Assembly (NCBI GenBank): GCA_044433415.1
Contig: JAWXTP010000091.1
Location: 1-11,913 of the forward strand
Direction of reading: 5' to 3'
Length of the DNA stretch: 11,913 nt
DNA from: JAWXTP01 sp044433415
Lineage (GTDB): Bacteria > Bacteroidota > Bacteroidia > Bacteroidales > Rikenellaceae
Positions 11,860 through 11,913 of the stretch are shown piece by piece. Below the pieces are notes generated by a model that was not told where the DNA came from, ran no database searches, and saw only the letters and a list, made by a program, of their open reading frames with translations. The position numbers and the translations under genes are program-made. How positions within the stretch are numbered: position 1 is the first letter of the stretch; every line of letters starts with the position of its first letter.

Positions 11860-11913
11860 ATGTTTAATTTGAATGAAAATAATAGATTTGTGTTGTGCGA
11901 AACAGCAGTTAAT
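11860..11913 (+). CDS. tnpB: IS66-type accessory protein TnpB, N-terminal 18 residues
   Basis: The frame starting at 11860 encodes MFNLNENNRFVLCETAVN and runs off the window. The 'MF-x-L-...-R-x-x-x' opening resembles IS66 Orf2/TnpB proteins, which usually continue with a DMRKG-type segment not visible here. TnpB is needed for transposition of full IS66 elements, but its biochemical role is unclear. The ATG follows an A-rich leader and a perfect -7 box about 14 bases upstream. The call depends on 18 residues plus the IS66-like end at 11793, so it is provisional. Confidence 0.45.
   Translation, partial: MFNLNENNRFVLCETAVN

Larger units (their letters stand above)
11793..11913 (+). mobile_element. 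Left end of a probable IS66-family insertion sequence (truncated by window)
   Basis: GTAAGCATCCC at 11793 fits the GTAAGC-type terminal inverted repeat of IS66 elements. The gene starting 67 bases inside resembles the IS66 accessory protein TnpB. IS66 insertions make 8-bp target duplications, so CCGCAATA (11785-11792) would be the left copy. The right end is outside the window. Confidence 0.5.

Overview
The window looks like chromosomal DNA of a low-GC member of the Bacteroidales (Bacteroidota). Three things point there: promoters of the TTTG-N19/20-TAnnTTTG type, A-rich leaders without Shine-Dalgarno sequences, and Bacteroidota-type genes (an NVEALA-type peptide with a six-bladed propeller lipoprotein, a YbiT-type ABC-F protein, a small membrane protein directly ahead of mutL). 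Genus cannot be told from the sequence alone. All genes lie on the + strand.

Layout. 1-931: end of the str operon, with the 3' part of fusA (EF-G) and complete rpsJ (S10). A long terminator follows at once, where most relatives continue with rplC. 932-1391: a gene-free AT-rich stretch holding a 20-bp palindrome, the terminator, a 167-bp imperfect inverted repeat (1074-1240) and a (TTA)7 tract. 1392-3217: a three-gene cluster encoding a small Cys-rich NVEALA-like exported peptide, a TolB-like propeller lipoprotein and a CxxC thioredoxin-fold lipoprotein. This is the best candidate here for a little-described system, possibly export and disulfide handling of a secreted peptide. 3470-4975: a periplasmic Ser-type sulfatase ending in a 29-bp terminator stem. 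5103-6760: a 14-codon leader ORF overlapping (ATGA) the start of an ABC-F gene whose second nucleotide site is degenerate in every motif. 6995-10041: a probable operon of a one-TM membrane protein, mutL (long acidic linker, no endonuclease motif) and ispF. 10102-11217: a family-10-like glycoside hydrolase lipoprotein. 11459-11629: a 56-residue 2[4Fe-4S] ferredoxin with a strong promoter and a structured leader. 11793-11913: the probable left end of an IS66-family insertion sequence with the first 18 codons of its tnpB, next to a REP-like palindrome.

The genes are mostly independent housekeeping units (translation, mismatch repair, isoprenoid synthesis, redox) interleaved with envelope or exported functions. 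The most unusual material is the intergenic structure after rpsJ, the NVEALA cluster, the coherent motif losses in MutL and the ABC-F protein, and a 16-bp motif recurring in three intergenic regions.
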